In this document: positions 21,615 through 33,166 of the stretch, piece by piece
Position numbering within the stretch: position 1 is the first letter of the stretch
How the letters are laid out: the number at the start of each line of letters is the position of its first letter
NCBI GenBank assembly: GCA_029953675.1
Contig: JAMWBK010000003.1
Location: forward strand, 1,922,001 to 1,986,000
From: Rhodosorus marinus
Taxonomy: Eukaryota; Rhodophyta; Stylonematophyceae; Stylonematales; Stylonemataceae
Length of the DNA stretch: 64,000 bases
Reading direction: 5' to 3'
Program-made: the position numbers and the translations under genes
Notes under the pieces: model-generated
What the model was told of the DNA's origin: nothing
Databases searched by the model: none
The model's input: only the letters and a program-made list of their open reading frames with translations

Positions 21615-23187
21615 CTAATCGAGATCAATGACTTCGGGCATGTATTCCCGCAAGTCCCTATAGACGGCCCGGTTTCGCAGCTTCGAAAGTGATCCATTTA
21701 TAATCTGTCGCGTGCGTTCAGGGCTGAGTTTCAACGCCTTGGAAATCTGTTTCATTGTTCTTTCTCCACCATCATCAAGCCCGTAGCGAAGTCGGATCGC
21801 CGCGCGCTCACGGGGATCAAGGTACTTCCTCAGCGCCTTGTCGCAGTCCATTTTGAGCATGCTCTCCACAAGCTCCTCATCAAGGTCAACTTCGGCTTGC
21901 AAAACATCCCCGACCGTCAAACCTTCAGCTTCTCCAGTCAACGCCAAGTCGGTCGACACAAAGCTCTGGTTAACGGTCTCTACAATCATCTGCATCTTCC
22001 CATCAGTCATGCCAACTAGTCTGGCCAATTCATACTCCGTCGGTCCACGTCCGTGAGCTTTCACGTACTCCTTATGAACCTTCTTCATCCTCGTGTAGTG
22101 CTCATGAACCCTCGTTGGGATCCTCACCGGTCTTTCAATTCTATGCAATGCTCTCGACGTAAGGGACTATAGGAGTAGCTTCTGAGTCAGCCAGGAACCT
22201 CCGTTCATCAGCAAGCTTGGAATTCGAAGGAGGACCTACCCTAACCCAGTATGTAGCATACGTGGAGAAACGGAAACCCTTTCCTGTATCGTACTTCTCA
22301 GCTGCTCTCATAAGTCCGAATACGCCTTCCTGCATCAAATCCTGCTTCAGAGAATCATCGATCATGCCGTAGGGTCGTGTAGATTTGTTCACAATCGACT
22401 GTACAAGTCGAAGATTTGCACTCACAAGAGCTTGCTTAGCTGATATCCCAGAGATCATGACTTCCTTCAACCGTTCAACATCCTTGTTTTGGGCAAATCA
22501 ACAACCGAAAGCGTGAGCAAAAGGGTCAAGATGAGTCAACGGGTGGCTTTGTTATCTGAGGAAGCGGGCTTTTTCTTACCATCTCAAGAATTTCTGCCCA
22601 TTCTTTGAAAGTTGGGTTTCGTCCTAAAGTTGCTCGGAGTCTTCAAAGTAGAAGAGGAAGGGGAAGGGGAAGGGAATGGTTAACGTTCTCTTGAGGTCGA
22701 TTTGTCCTTTTCAGGTCGCGGGTTAAGATGCTAATGGCACTGACTTTTCTTTACAAGCCTGGAGCTTTGTATATTTCTCGATTCTTCTAGCCAGATCTAG
22801 CTCTTCTGAACGGGTCAATAGATCTACTGTCCTTACATCAGTGATGTAACGAACCAGGGAACTAGTGATGTATAGTGGCTTCTCTCTCGACTTCCTAGAC
22901 GCATTTTTCCTAACTTTGATCTCGCTCTTGACCTCCTCAACCTCCAAATCAAGCCCTTCAACCTCAGAAACCTCAGAAACCCATCCCTCGACACCATCCA
23001 ACCTCGAAAAATCAAACTTTTCAACCGACGGATTCTTCGCCCGCTCAACCTTCCTCGACCTCGGCCTCTTACCAACCTTCACATCCGCCTCCTTAACTAC
23101 ACAAGCCGCAGGCTTTCTATCCTTTACCACCTCCACTCCACCACCTCCTCCCCCAACAAACCCGGCAAAACCCATAAACTCAGCCAT
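21615..23187 (-). CDS. SIG: nuclear-encoded plastid RNA polymerase sigma-70 factor
   Basis: Four exons: 23187-22745, 22640-22580, 22482-22240 and 22166-21615; 432 aa with phases agreeing throughout. Exon 1 has a low-complexity, Gly- and basic-rich leader (likely transit) and region 1.2 (SEELDLARRIEKYTKLQ). The 61-nt exon 2 supplies the LGRNPTFKEWAEIL helix. Exon 3 is region 2 (NLRLVQSIVNK, LKQDLMQEGVFGLMRAAEKYD, FRFSTYATYWVR). Exon 4 covers late region 2.4 through 4, with RPVRIPTRVHEHY, then DPRERAAIRLRYGL and the helix-turn-helix SPERTRQIINGSLSKLR. It directs the bacterial-type plastid polymerase to promoters. Exons 1 and 3 read on into stops if not spliced, which hides exon 2. The donor of exon 1 (GTCAGT) is the weakest junction. 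Confidence 0.93.
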
Positions 23188-23465
23188 CCAAAATCCCTAT
23201 TGACAAACCCAAAGCACCTCTCCTATCTCTCCATTCCCATCATCCTAATAATGCATATCAAAAAATCACAGAATCCATCCTACAAGAACCTTCTCCTCCA
23301 CCATTCCCCACCCAAAGCCCCTTCTCATCAACTCAACTCTTCCCTAAAACCTCCCTGTCCCCCTTCAACGAATATTGCCTTAATCCCCCTCCCCCTCCAT
23401 CCTCCCCTCTAATCTCCCTGTCCTTAACGAACATCGCCTTATATGTCCAGCTCCATCTTCCCCTA

Positions 23466-23517
23466 CCCCTTCCACTCCACCCCCTCCCCCACCCCTTCCA
23501 CTCCACCCCCTCCCCCA
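23466..23517. repeat. 26-bp tandem repeat, two copies
   Basis: Two adjacent copies of a unit beginning CCCCTTCCACTCCACCCCCT within a pyrimidine-rich tract upstream of the sigma gene. Confidence 0.8.
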
Positions 23518-24215
23518 CAACTCCTGCCCACAAACTGCCGACTGTCCACCTTCCCCCGAAACGTCGTCATAAAAGCGGCTCCTCATCGCCACAAAATTCC
23601 CATTTTCTCGTTCCGTTTTTCCAACCTCAAAAAACAAAAACAAAACAAGAAATATATACATGAAGTGTGTTTTTCATTTGTCGTAAACTTTTTAACAATA
23701 ACGACAAAAACGAAAAAAATCCATCCTTTTTTTGAGGGTTCCAAGATTATGTATAAAAGAAGAAATAGAAAAACATTTTAAAATATCCAAATAGTTATGT
23801 ATAATTGGTAAATCTTAGATCTACATATTCATGTTTTATGAATTAAAGAAAAAAATGGAGGAAAATAGTTGGGTGTGGTTGGTTAATCTATTGTTTAATT
23901 GTTTTAGTAACTTGCATGGGTCCGCTATGTGTTGGATTTGGTGGCTGATGTTTGGTGATTGGGCATGGTAGATGTAGAATCATTGGTTAAATGGAAATGG
24001 ATGTTGCAAAAGGGGGATTCAATTGGTTAAGGGAGAAGTTATTTGGATTAGTTTTATGTGGTTGGACAAATGGTGAGTATTGATTTGTGTATGGTTTATT
24101 GAATATTAAAACAAATACTGAATGTCGATTGTGGGGGGGAATCGGGGGGCTTTAACCGGATGCGGTGGAAGACGTATGGTCCTTATGGGACAAAGCCATT
24201 TCTCTCAATTACCTA

Positions 24216-24557
24216 GGTTCACATTCCGTTAGACCGAGAGTCGTTTCAAGATAAGAAAAGGTTGAAGGCAACTTGTGTTTATCAAATGTTCGCGGAAGAA
24301 TTTGTGGAGATTGCGAATTGACCCTTTCCGTCATGTGGTCGACACTCCAATCCCACGAATGATTGCGCTCCATCAAAGCGAGACGGGGTTCACATTCCGT
24401 TAGACCGAGAGTCGTTTCAAGATAAGAAAAGGTTAAAGGCAACTTGTGTTTATCAAATGTTCGCCGAAGAAGTTGTGGAGATTGCGAATTGACCCTTTCC
24501 GTCATGTGGTCGACACTCCAATCCCGCGAATGGTTTCGCTCCATCAAAGCGAGACGG
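24216..24557. repeat. 171-bp tandem duplication, two near-identical copies
   Basis: Copies begin at 24216 and 24387 with GGTTCACATTCCGTTAGACC and end in AAAGCGAGACGGGG. They differ at only a handful of positions, so the duplication is recent. 171 is a multiple of three, and the minus strand stays open through both copies as a 57-residue repeat. No ATG opens that frame and I recognise no protein, so coding is not claimed. Confidence 0.9.
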
Positions 24558-25021
24558 GGAAGATTGTTCTTACAATTCTTCAACAGCACTTGGTTGGGCA
24601 CGTAAAACTATTCTTATTGGGACTGTTACAAGTCCGAAAGGCAATGGCTCTTAGTCAGGCGTAGTCCAAGCAAGCCACGTGTAGCTGTTCAGGATGCCGC
24701 TCCCACTGGTTTATCTTTGCTTCGTCCTTCGCCGCAGTCGGAGAGGGGTTCGAACTGAGGTGCTCTCATGAACCCAACTACGTTTTGCTATGGAACCGGA
24801 TTCTACGGAAAGAAGTGGCTTCTGAGTGATTCGGCCGTGCGAGGATGCTAAAACTCAGATCTTCAACTACCCAGTGCTACAAAAATATTGTTCCTTGATT
24901 TAGGTCCTACGCTGTGTCTGTCCAGTTGAGGGTTAGCCCTCCATACTCCAAACCATATGTTTCTATTTGCAAACCAGATCGTCGGAATTTCTGGCCCCAG
25001 TGTGCACTCGATACCTACACT

Positions 25022-28000
25022 CTACATCCGCCTTTCCGCAAACGAGCTGCTGCCAAAGGATGGGGAAGTCGAGAAGCTGTTGTTGTTCGTCGAGCCAAAC
25101 CCACTCTGCTGTTGTGAACCACCACCAAACCCACTGGGCTGTTGAGGATTGCTTCCGAATCCTGTCTGCTGGGAGTTTGTGCCAAACCCAGAAGTTGATT
25201 GCGCTTGACTTGCCAGCGCGGCAAATCCGCCGCCCCCACCACCCCCAGAAGAGCCAAATCCTCCACCTCCAAACCCGGACGTAGCTGTAGGTGTCTGAAA
25301 GGCAGAGCCTGAACTCGCTTGTCCACCTCCGAATCCAATCGATGCCGGTTGACCAAATCCGCCAGCACCGAAGGGGGAAACCGAGGCTCCTAAAGATGAC
25401 TGCTGGCCAAACTGAAACGGCGCAGGCAAAAAAAAAAGCGGAAACAAAAATTAGAAAATGAAATCAGAAGCGGAGCTGTTTGGTTCAAGCACCGGTTTTA
25501 GTCTGTTCCCACTCACCGCTGTGGACTGTGCAGCAGCAGGAGATCCAAAGCCACCCTGTGGAGGCTTGGAAAGTGCCACACAAAGTAATAAACAGCCTGG
25601 GTTGAGTTGCTTGTGCTTCAACAACCAATATCGTTTGAAAGCTGGTGTTGGATTAATGTACCTGTCCTCCGAAAGCGGAAGCCTGGGGTGAAGTCTGGTT
25701 GCCGAATCCTCCGGTCGAACTACCGAACCCTGTAGAGCCGAAGCCTATCGTACTTGTTCCAAATCCAGCTGCAGGCTGTGAAGGGCTGCTCCCGAAAATT
25801 CCACTTCCAGTTTGCGCTGATTGAGTCACCGTACCGAAAGGAGATGGCTTACCAAAGGCGGTACTAGATGACTGCCCAAATCCTCCCACGTTTTCGGTCT
25901 GCGGCGACGAACCAAAAGGAGTCTTCGCCTCCGTCGGCTCCTGGAAAGAAGATGACCCAAAACCAAACGATCTACCAGCATCAGGCTTGGAGTCACCGAG
26001 ACTCAAAGATGTGCCCATCGACCCCATTCCGAATGCGGACGACGATTGTCCAGAAGAAGCTTCCGCTACCGTGGCACTAGCAAATGGCTGCCCTTGAGCT
26101 GGCTTGGATCCGAACGGCTCACTGCTTTCTTCGGTAGTTGTAGAAGAACCAAACAAAGACTTGGTCGGAGCAGGAGCAGTGAACTTGATCACTGATGGCG
26201 AGGAACTCGATTGACCACCTCCGGCAGCCAAAGAACCGAAAGGTGAGGTACTTACAGTATCCGCTGTACTCGGCAGCGCCGGACTGGAATCTGACGCCTG
26301 CGAGAAGAGGCTATTTGCGGTCTGCTGTAGAGATGCCGACGGTGTTGCCTGACCACCAAAGGTACTTGTACCAAAGGATTGGTTGTTCTCCGCTGCCTGC
26401 TTAGATAAAACCATCACGCGAGAGAGCAGATCAGAACGAGCCAAGGCCGGCTTTCGATATCGAAAGAACAATCTCTAAAGAGTGAACACCATACCGTGAT
26501 TCCTCCCTGGCCGGGGGAAGCTGATGCGAAGAGAGTGGCTTTTGGCTGCTCAGTAGCACCACTCGCCCCGCTCGTGCCAAACAAATTCGGCTTCGACGAT
26601 TCACTCGTACTTCCCGATGGAAACAAAGCCTGAGATCCGGAACTGACTGTTTGAGGCTCTTTCGGCACTCCGAATAGTGGAGTAGAAGCTTGATTTTCCC
26701 TCCCTGTTCCGAAGAGTGTTGAGGTAGGCTGTGGCTGGTCCCTCTCCGATCCAAATGGAGGTAGCGAAGCCTTTGGTTTGTCCTTCACAGACTCCATGGG
26801 GGGTAGCGCAGCCGTTGGCTTGTCCTTTTCAGATCCCAACGGCGGTAGTGACGCTTTGGGCTTGTCTTTTTCGGATCCAAGAGGTGGGAGAGACCCTTTA
26901 GACTTGTCAGCGACTGATCCGTTGGACGTCATTGATGCTTTCGGGGTGTCCTTCTCAGAACCCAAAGGCGGAAGAGAAGCCTTCGGGATCTCCTTCTCAG
27001 AGCCCAAAGGTGGAAGAGAGGCCTTCGGGGTCTCCCTTTCAGAACCTATCTGCGGCAACGATGCCTTCGGGGCGTCCTTCTCAGATCCAAATGGTGGCAG
27101 CGAAGCCTTCCGGGCGTCCTTCTCAGAACCCATTGGCGGCATTGACGCCTTCGGTTTGTCCTTTTCAGATCCCATCGGCCGCAGAGATGCCTTTGGCCTG
27201 TCCTTCTCAGATCCCAGCGGCGGCAGAGACCCTCTCATCTGGACACCAGAAGAAATTCCAGCAGAAGAGGAGGTTGACTTCGGACCTAGCAAATCACCGT
27301 CCCTCGCGGAAACCTCAGTTTCTTTCGAAGACTTCTTTCCGAGAGTGTCCAGGCTCGCCGAGAGCGAAAAGTTGGCTTTCTCCGGTCCATCGCTGGCAGT
27401 GGACGGAAAAGACCATTTCTTCGTCGTCTGAGCGCTGCTTGTGGAGCTCTCCCCAAAAGACCCCGCAGCACCGAAATTCCACTTTGCAGCAGAAGCCTCA
27501 CCCTTCGATTCATCCACAGCTTGAGCAACGGGTTTCGGAAGGCCCCACAATCCCTTCGTATTCTGTTTGGATTCCAGATCATTTCCCTTTGAGTACGCGC
27601 TGACGTCCGTTGTTGGATCTGGGAAGCTCCACTTTGGCTGCATCGGGTCCTCCTCAAGAGGCTTCGAATCCTTTTCTTTGGCAGGTTTCCCAAAAGCCAC
27701 GTTTGGATTTGCGAAGCTCCATTCAGGCTTCGTCTCAGCCTTTTCCTCTTCAACTGCATCTTGGTTCGAACTCTGTGTCTCGCTTGTAGTTCCGAAGGAC
27801 GCAGGCACAAAAGCAGCTCCATCTGCGCCTGGTTTCTTGGATGTCTCTTCCGGAGGCACGTACGGGCGAGCTCCAAAGACCGACCCCGTATTAGCTGCAC
27901 TCGCTGCTGCCTTTGGATTTCCTCGGGCAAAGCCACCCATTGCCGCATCCGGCCTAACTACACGCACGTTTCCAAACGGAAACATACCCCCCATTCCTCC

Positions 28001-31000
28001 CATCATCGACATCAACTGAATTGGATCCATTCCAATTGGGAGGCCGCCACCTTTCCTCGGATCCGGAATGTTAAGCTCCTCGATTTCTTCTTCGTCGTCA
28101 TCAACAGCAGCGTCCTCTGCCACCTCTTCCACCTCTTCGAGCACTTCGCCACCCACCACCACTTCTGCCGCAGCTGATTGTCGTTTTGGAATTTGGAACT
28201 GCGACCGAAGATAATCCGACTCACCACCAAAACGAACAGAGCTATTGACAGGTTGTGTTCTAGGTGGCTCCTTTTTTAGTGGCTCGTCATTCGAGATTTC
28301 CCTTTGAGACTTCCTAAGCAGATCAGGTTCCAAGGCGGTCTCTTCAGTCGGGAGGTTCCCAGTCATCGTTATACTCTCACGACCGCAACGCATTCCCGCA
28401 GAGCTCAGCGCTTGACGGAATTCCTCAGAAAACTGGATACTGCTTCCATGATCGAGGGAAACATCCGCTTTTGTTAGTCCTGGTTTTCTGTCCGATTCCA
28501 CGTATCTCCCGTTCTGCAGAGAAATCTTGCTTAGCCCGAACTTGTCCGCGAGGATATTTACAGATTCGTCCTCAACGGCCTACAGGACGAACAACACAGT
28601 AGATGATGCGAGTTGTTTAATCACTTCGGACCGTAGTATTTCTCTACTCCAACCGAAAGGGTCGCCCTTACTCACCTCAATTTGCGCACTAACCTGTTCG
28701 GTGAGCGAGCTCTGCAGAGCTTCTATAGCTCTTAACCTAAGTCCGTGAAGGCTTAGCGTCGAAAACATCATTTGGAGTCTCCTAGCTGAGTCCCACCCAT
28801 TAGACTCTGAGCTCCTCTCAAGCTTTTCAATTCTCAGGCGCTCGAAGAGGTCATCAACACCCGCCATGCTGTGGCGAACATCTTTGTCCAGCTCCCTCAG
28901 GTTTGCATCGAGCTTCGAAGCCTCGTCGCTGAGAGGTCGATTTGCACCATCTCCATCCAGGGAAGTGAGCCAGAATTTTCCCTCTTCTAATTTCCTGTCT
29001 ACGTCCACTAGACCTCCAATGGCTTCCTTGAGTCCATTCCGTTCCTTGAGTTCCGCAATGCTAAGATTCCTGTACGCATCCTGCAGTCTTTGTGTGCATT
29101 CCTTCGTAGCCTTGAGGTCTGGTCTCGAATCAGCTACCGCAGCCGCAAGCACTTCATTGCTGTCGCTTACGAGTTTCTCCATGGCCTTGAGGTCCTCTTC
29201 CACCTCTGCGATCATCTTCATCATCAAGCCAATTTCCCCCCCAGCATCCTTGTATTGATGCGCCTGATCGTTCCGAAAAGCTTGGTCGACCGTGAACTGA
29301 GGCTTTCGATCATTTGCAAACGGCGGCAATTCACTTTTGACCTTTGGCTTCTGCTGACGCCCTTGATCGTTGCCAACTGGACTGATCTCGAAGAGTCCAT
29401 TGCCGGTGGGGATCTTCTCCGCGGCAACGGAAGAGAACGTTGAGCTTTTCACCGTGGTTGCCTGCTGAGCAACACCCGTCCCTTTCCGAAAGATCCCACT
29501 CTGGGTAGGGACTTTTTCAGCAGAAATGGACGTGATGCCGCCACTCTTCGCTGTCGGCATCTTCTGGGTGATACCGCTCGCTCCTCCCAGGTCGAAACCA
29601 GCTGGACTTGTCTGAAAGAGCCCAAACTGAGGAGGTGGTCCTCCTCCTTCGGCAGGACTGGACATAAAACTTTGCGAAAATTGTTCGTTCTTCCCTGCCC
29701 TTGACGTTGGTGTGGTTGATGATCTTGAACCCTCCGCCGAAGTAGGCTGGAGCTTGAACGACTTCGGAGATCCGGGAGAAAATGCCTGCTTCAACCTGTT
29801 CGCAGGGTCGGGGAAAAAAGCGGTCAAACACAAAAAAAAAACATATACCTTAGATATGCTGTCAACAATCCCCCGTTGCTGAAGATCGGCTTCTTACGCT
29901 GGAGACAAGTCGGAACCCAGTGTAAACGAAAACGAGCCTTCTTGCCCAGGAGTTGATTTCTTGCTGTTTCCGCTCACTGAGGCGTCCCGGGATGTTGTTC
30001 CATCGGTTCCTATATCATCCTCACTGGGTAGATGATACCATTACATCAGATCTCTTCCCACACAGTCTCCCCCGCAGAACACGGGCTATGAAGGGATACA
30101 CTTACTCTGAGCTTTCGGCTTCTGGCTCTGTCCTTCCTAGATCAAAGCGAACGCCCCCCGATGCACCTTTCGGAGCGGAAGCCTTTGTTTCGGTGCTTGG
30201 AGGTCCAAATGACAAGCCGGTTGGTGTGCTGCCGAAAACTTGAAGTCCTTTCGGACCAGCAGCTGGCGATCCGGCTTCCTGTGCTCCAAAGTTGAACATC
30301 CTGCTCTGACTTTCTTCGAGCTCTTGCTCAAACGGGCCAGGTTTGCTTGGAACCTAATAAGGAGAAGGCCGTCACATATTAGAGCTCTTCCGCAGGAACG
30401 TTTTAACTTTTTTCTCCGTTCTAAGCAGTCTTTTCACCAACCTTCGGGGGCTCCTCTCCTAGGCTTTGTATAGGTTTTTGGAGTAGGGGAGCGGGCCCAC
30501 TTTCTCTTATCACATCGCAGCTTGCTCCCTCTCTGTCGTCGGCGAGCACAAATTTTATCGCCAAGCCCTCGTTGTTCAATACGTACACCCTGGGCATTGC
30601 GTTGATATCGTCCTCAGACGTATCCTTCGAAGGCACCGTCGATGTATTGGCCATATCAAGTGCTATCCCGATAGGGAAGGTGTCCTCGTCATCTCCATTC
30701 ATGGGGAGAGTGGCTGTCGCGTCGTCGTTCAGTTTATAGTTGACCCAATGCCTGTAACATCCCAAGGTAGCCTTTCAGCTTAGCATTACGTTCTGATCGG
30801 TCGACAAGTAGGAATGAATCCCCTGGCTCACCTTCTCTCTGAATCTAGCACGACCAGCTCAATCTCACTACTGACAGAAGTTGCAATCGCGAAAACATTC
30901 CATGCCGGCACCTTCGACACAAAAACATCCGGCGATCCACCCTCCTCATCCGTAGGGTCTCCGATCCCGAAGCAGAGTTCCCCAAGAACAGTCGAAACCA

Positions 31001-32266
31001 CTTCCCCGCTCTGGAAAAGTAGGAATGCTTTGACTGTAAAAACGAAACTATCGTTTATGAGCGGGACCAGAGTCTAAGCTTACCCCTTCAAGTTCATAGA
31101 CAATATGGTTCAAGTCCATGTCTCTTCCGTACGAGGCTAGTACCGAGTTCTCTCCGATCTCATTGATTGCTAGCACTGACCACTCTGACTCGATACTGGG
31201 GATCGAGGTAATAGATTTTCCCTTAAATACATCAACAATTTTGATCTCACCAGAGCTTGTCCCAATGCAAGCGACAGTTCCACGCCTCGTAACCGCCATG
31301 GAAGTCGCTGCGTCATTTCCGGGCTCATACAGCATGCTCTGCTGAAAGCAGAAAAAGAGCAACCCTTCACTGGCTGCTAAAAAACTCGGAAGATGAGGAT
31401 CTGTCTTACCTCGGTCTCCATCGATGGCAAACTGAGTCTCCTTACATCTCCCGAGCTAGAAAGCGCTATAATATCATAGCTGTCATCATCCTTTTCGCAC
31501 ATTTCAACCATTCTAAATCCTTGGGATGCATCAAGCGAGCTCCTGTACAGTGGTTTAACTTCGGAACCCACATCGGTGATTCCTATTAAAAGCGTTGAAA
31601 TGTCATAAAGTGTGATCTCGTCGGCCTCTGGAAGTTTCGCCCCAATCTGAGAACTACTCAGGACTAGTAGAGTCCTTTCATCTGATGAGAGCTTCAAGAA
31701 ACAGGGCTGTCCGGACATCGGCAGCCTCCGAATAGTACCGGTTGGAGGTTTTGGGAGCGGGTTCTGCTTGCGCAAGAACGTCAAATGAGATGTAGTTTAA
31801 GAAATTTGTGGTATACTTTGAGTCAGTTCAAGCAACCCTGTGAAGGGGTTACGACATGACTAAATGCACCAAGGTCGAGGTTGCAACCCTGGTCTAAGGC
31901 TTCAGACAGGGACACAATTGGATGCTGAGAACGAACCTCCCGAATCGCTGAAGCTGATCTGTACCTTAAACTTTCCTCACGAAAACCTGAGAGGAGCATA
32001 CAGCAGAGTTCCATCCTACCGCCTGCTGCAACCAGCCCATACTTGCTGCTAACTTCCAATAACCTACGAGAGGATTCATATTGGGGCGGGGGCATCCCTT
32101 TCATAAGCTATCCGTCTCCCGAACAAGCAGACCGTCACCCTTGATCTTACCTCTTCGGCCGAAACGTGTTATCTGCCGGTCTAATATCAACCAAGCGAAG
32201 CCGACCATCCGGAACAAACCGGTAAAAGTCGACATCCCGTGGCTCCTCCACTTTCAAATCTTCCAT
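25022..32266 (-). CDS. NUP214: Nup214/Nup159-type FG nucleoporin
   Basis: Thirteen exons, all phases consistent, giving 2030 aa: 32266-32151, 32063-31853, 31763-31410, 31341-31084, 31010-30832, 30751-30442, 30353-30106, 29963-29898, 29795-28694, 28579-26495, 26396-25662, 25555-25517, 25411-25022. The N-terminal ~470 residues form a beta-propeller opening with FYRFVPDGRLRLVD and LLEVSSKYGLVAAGG, the Nup214 signature. Exon 9 has a helical coiled-coil (KMIAEVEEDLKAMEKLV; SIAELKERNGLKEA). Exon 10 carries an acidic stretch, a GMGGMFPFG patch and a 12-unit 14-residue repeat. The last ~400 residues are FG repeats (SGFG, GGFG, AFG). Order and length match animal Nup214. It sits on the cytoplasmic face of the nuclear pore in mRNA export. 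The exon 2/3 and 6/7 junctions use weaker donors. Confidence 0.88.
26726..27234 (-). repeat. 42-bp coding minisatellite in the nucleoporin, 12 units
   Basis: Twelve head-to-tail 14-residue units with consensus ASLPPLGSEKDKPK lie in exon 10. Variation is confined mostly to positions 4-6 and 11-13. Unit 8 (ASMTSNGSVADKSK) is the most diverged, and the last unit grades into FG-type sequence (TLFGTGRE). Frame is preserved throughout. The segment is charged, contains no FG dipeptides except at its edge, and separates the coiled-coil part from the FG tail. Confidence 0.9.
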
Positions 32267-33166
32267 CCTTCGTCGAACAGATCCTCACTTTTCGTTCCCC
32301 GGAGAGTTGTCGATCCTCACAGTCCTAGAAACCGTCTATGTTACACATGTACAACTTCGTTTCATCTTCGAAATCAAAGAAACAAAAAGACACAGAAGAA
32401 ACGCTCCCGTTCTTCGCAGCATCTCTTCCGGTCCGCCTTCCTCCCCGACCAAAATACCCCGCACCACCTTTCATGGAGATACGCCAAGCATACCTGATTC
32501 CTATACATTATAAGAATCCGATCAATATAGATAGAACTATGAAGCTTTTCGGTACGCATAATCTGTATTGGAATCTGACAGATTCCAATACAGATTATCA
32601 GATTGTATTGAATTCCTATAATATCGTATCGGATTCTGGTAAATAGGTGTTGGCCAGTTTACCGTTTCTGTTGGAGAGCTGTTTGTCTGAAGACTTCTAC
32701 TAGAGGTCGTGGAGGATCTTGTGATGGGTTGATTGATTCCTACGGATTCAGTCGGTTCGCGGTAAATGAGAGATATGGAGGAATCCCGCTGGAAAGCATT
32801 GGGAACTAGTTTTGTATTTCTCCTTGATGCGCTGCTGCACGAATGGGTGCCCCTGCTCAGTATTTATTCGTTTTTGTCGTGTGCCTTATCATCAAGTAAG
32901 CGGAGCCGATCGGACTTGTGCCAGAACTGGGCTTCTTCAGAGCCTGTGCTTCATACACAGCAACCGTTTCTAACCAGATTCCTTGCCTAACAAGCTCAGG
33001 AATCATATGCTTTAAAATAGATCAGAGGAATTCAACGCAGATGCCGCGAGGTCTTAGGTTGCCTAATCCGACTGGTACGATTACGCGCAAAATCAAGCAG
33101 AAGAACAAAAACATCCGTTGATGGAGATGTAAGTTTCGGGGTTCCATGGTATCGCCCAATGGGCGA
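32267..33166. other. intergenic between nucleoporin and aconitase genes
   Basis: Separates the 5' end of the nucleoporin gene from the 3' end of aconitase, so it should hold the nucleoporin promoter. It has a perfect 20-bp inverted repeat at 32558-32598. No gene seen. Confidence 0.5.
32558..32598. repeat. perfect 20-bp inverted repeat with 1-nt spacer
   Basis: The arms ATAATCTGTATTGGAATCTG and its exact reverse complement flank a single A. It is located ~290 bp upstream of the nucleoporin start codon on the transcribed side, a near-palindrome of 41 bp in AT-rich DNA. Confidence 0.9.

Larger units (their letters stand above)
23188..25021. other. intergenic with low-complexity and tandem repeats
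   Basis: Upstream of the sigma gene the plus strand is strongly pyrimidine-rich, including two exact-looking 26-bp copies at 23466-23517. Further on it is AT-rich (23640-23900), then holds the 171-bp duplication at 24216-24557. No gene supported. Confidence 0.45.

Noticed and set aside
24700-24780. A GGTTCGAA motif suggesting another tRNA T-loop
   Set aside because: No matching acceptor, anticodon or T stem could be drawn around it.
26778-27603. Long plus-strand open frames (217 and 223 codons)
   Set aside because: They mirror the 42-bp repeats of the nucleoporin on the opposite strand; repeats with few stops produce long false frames. No start context or family match.
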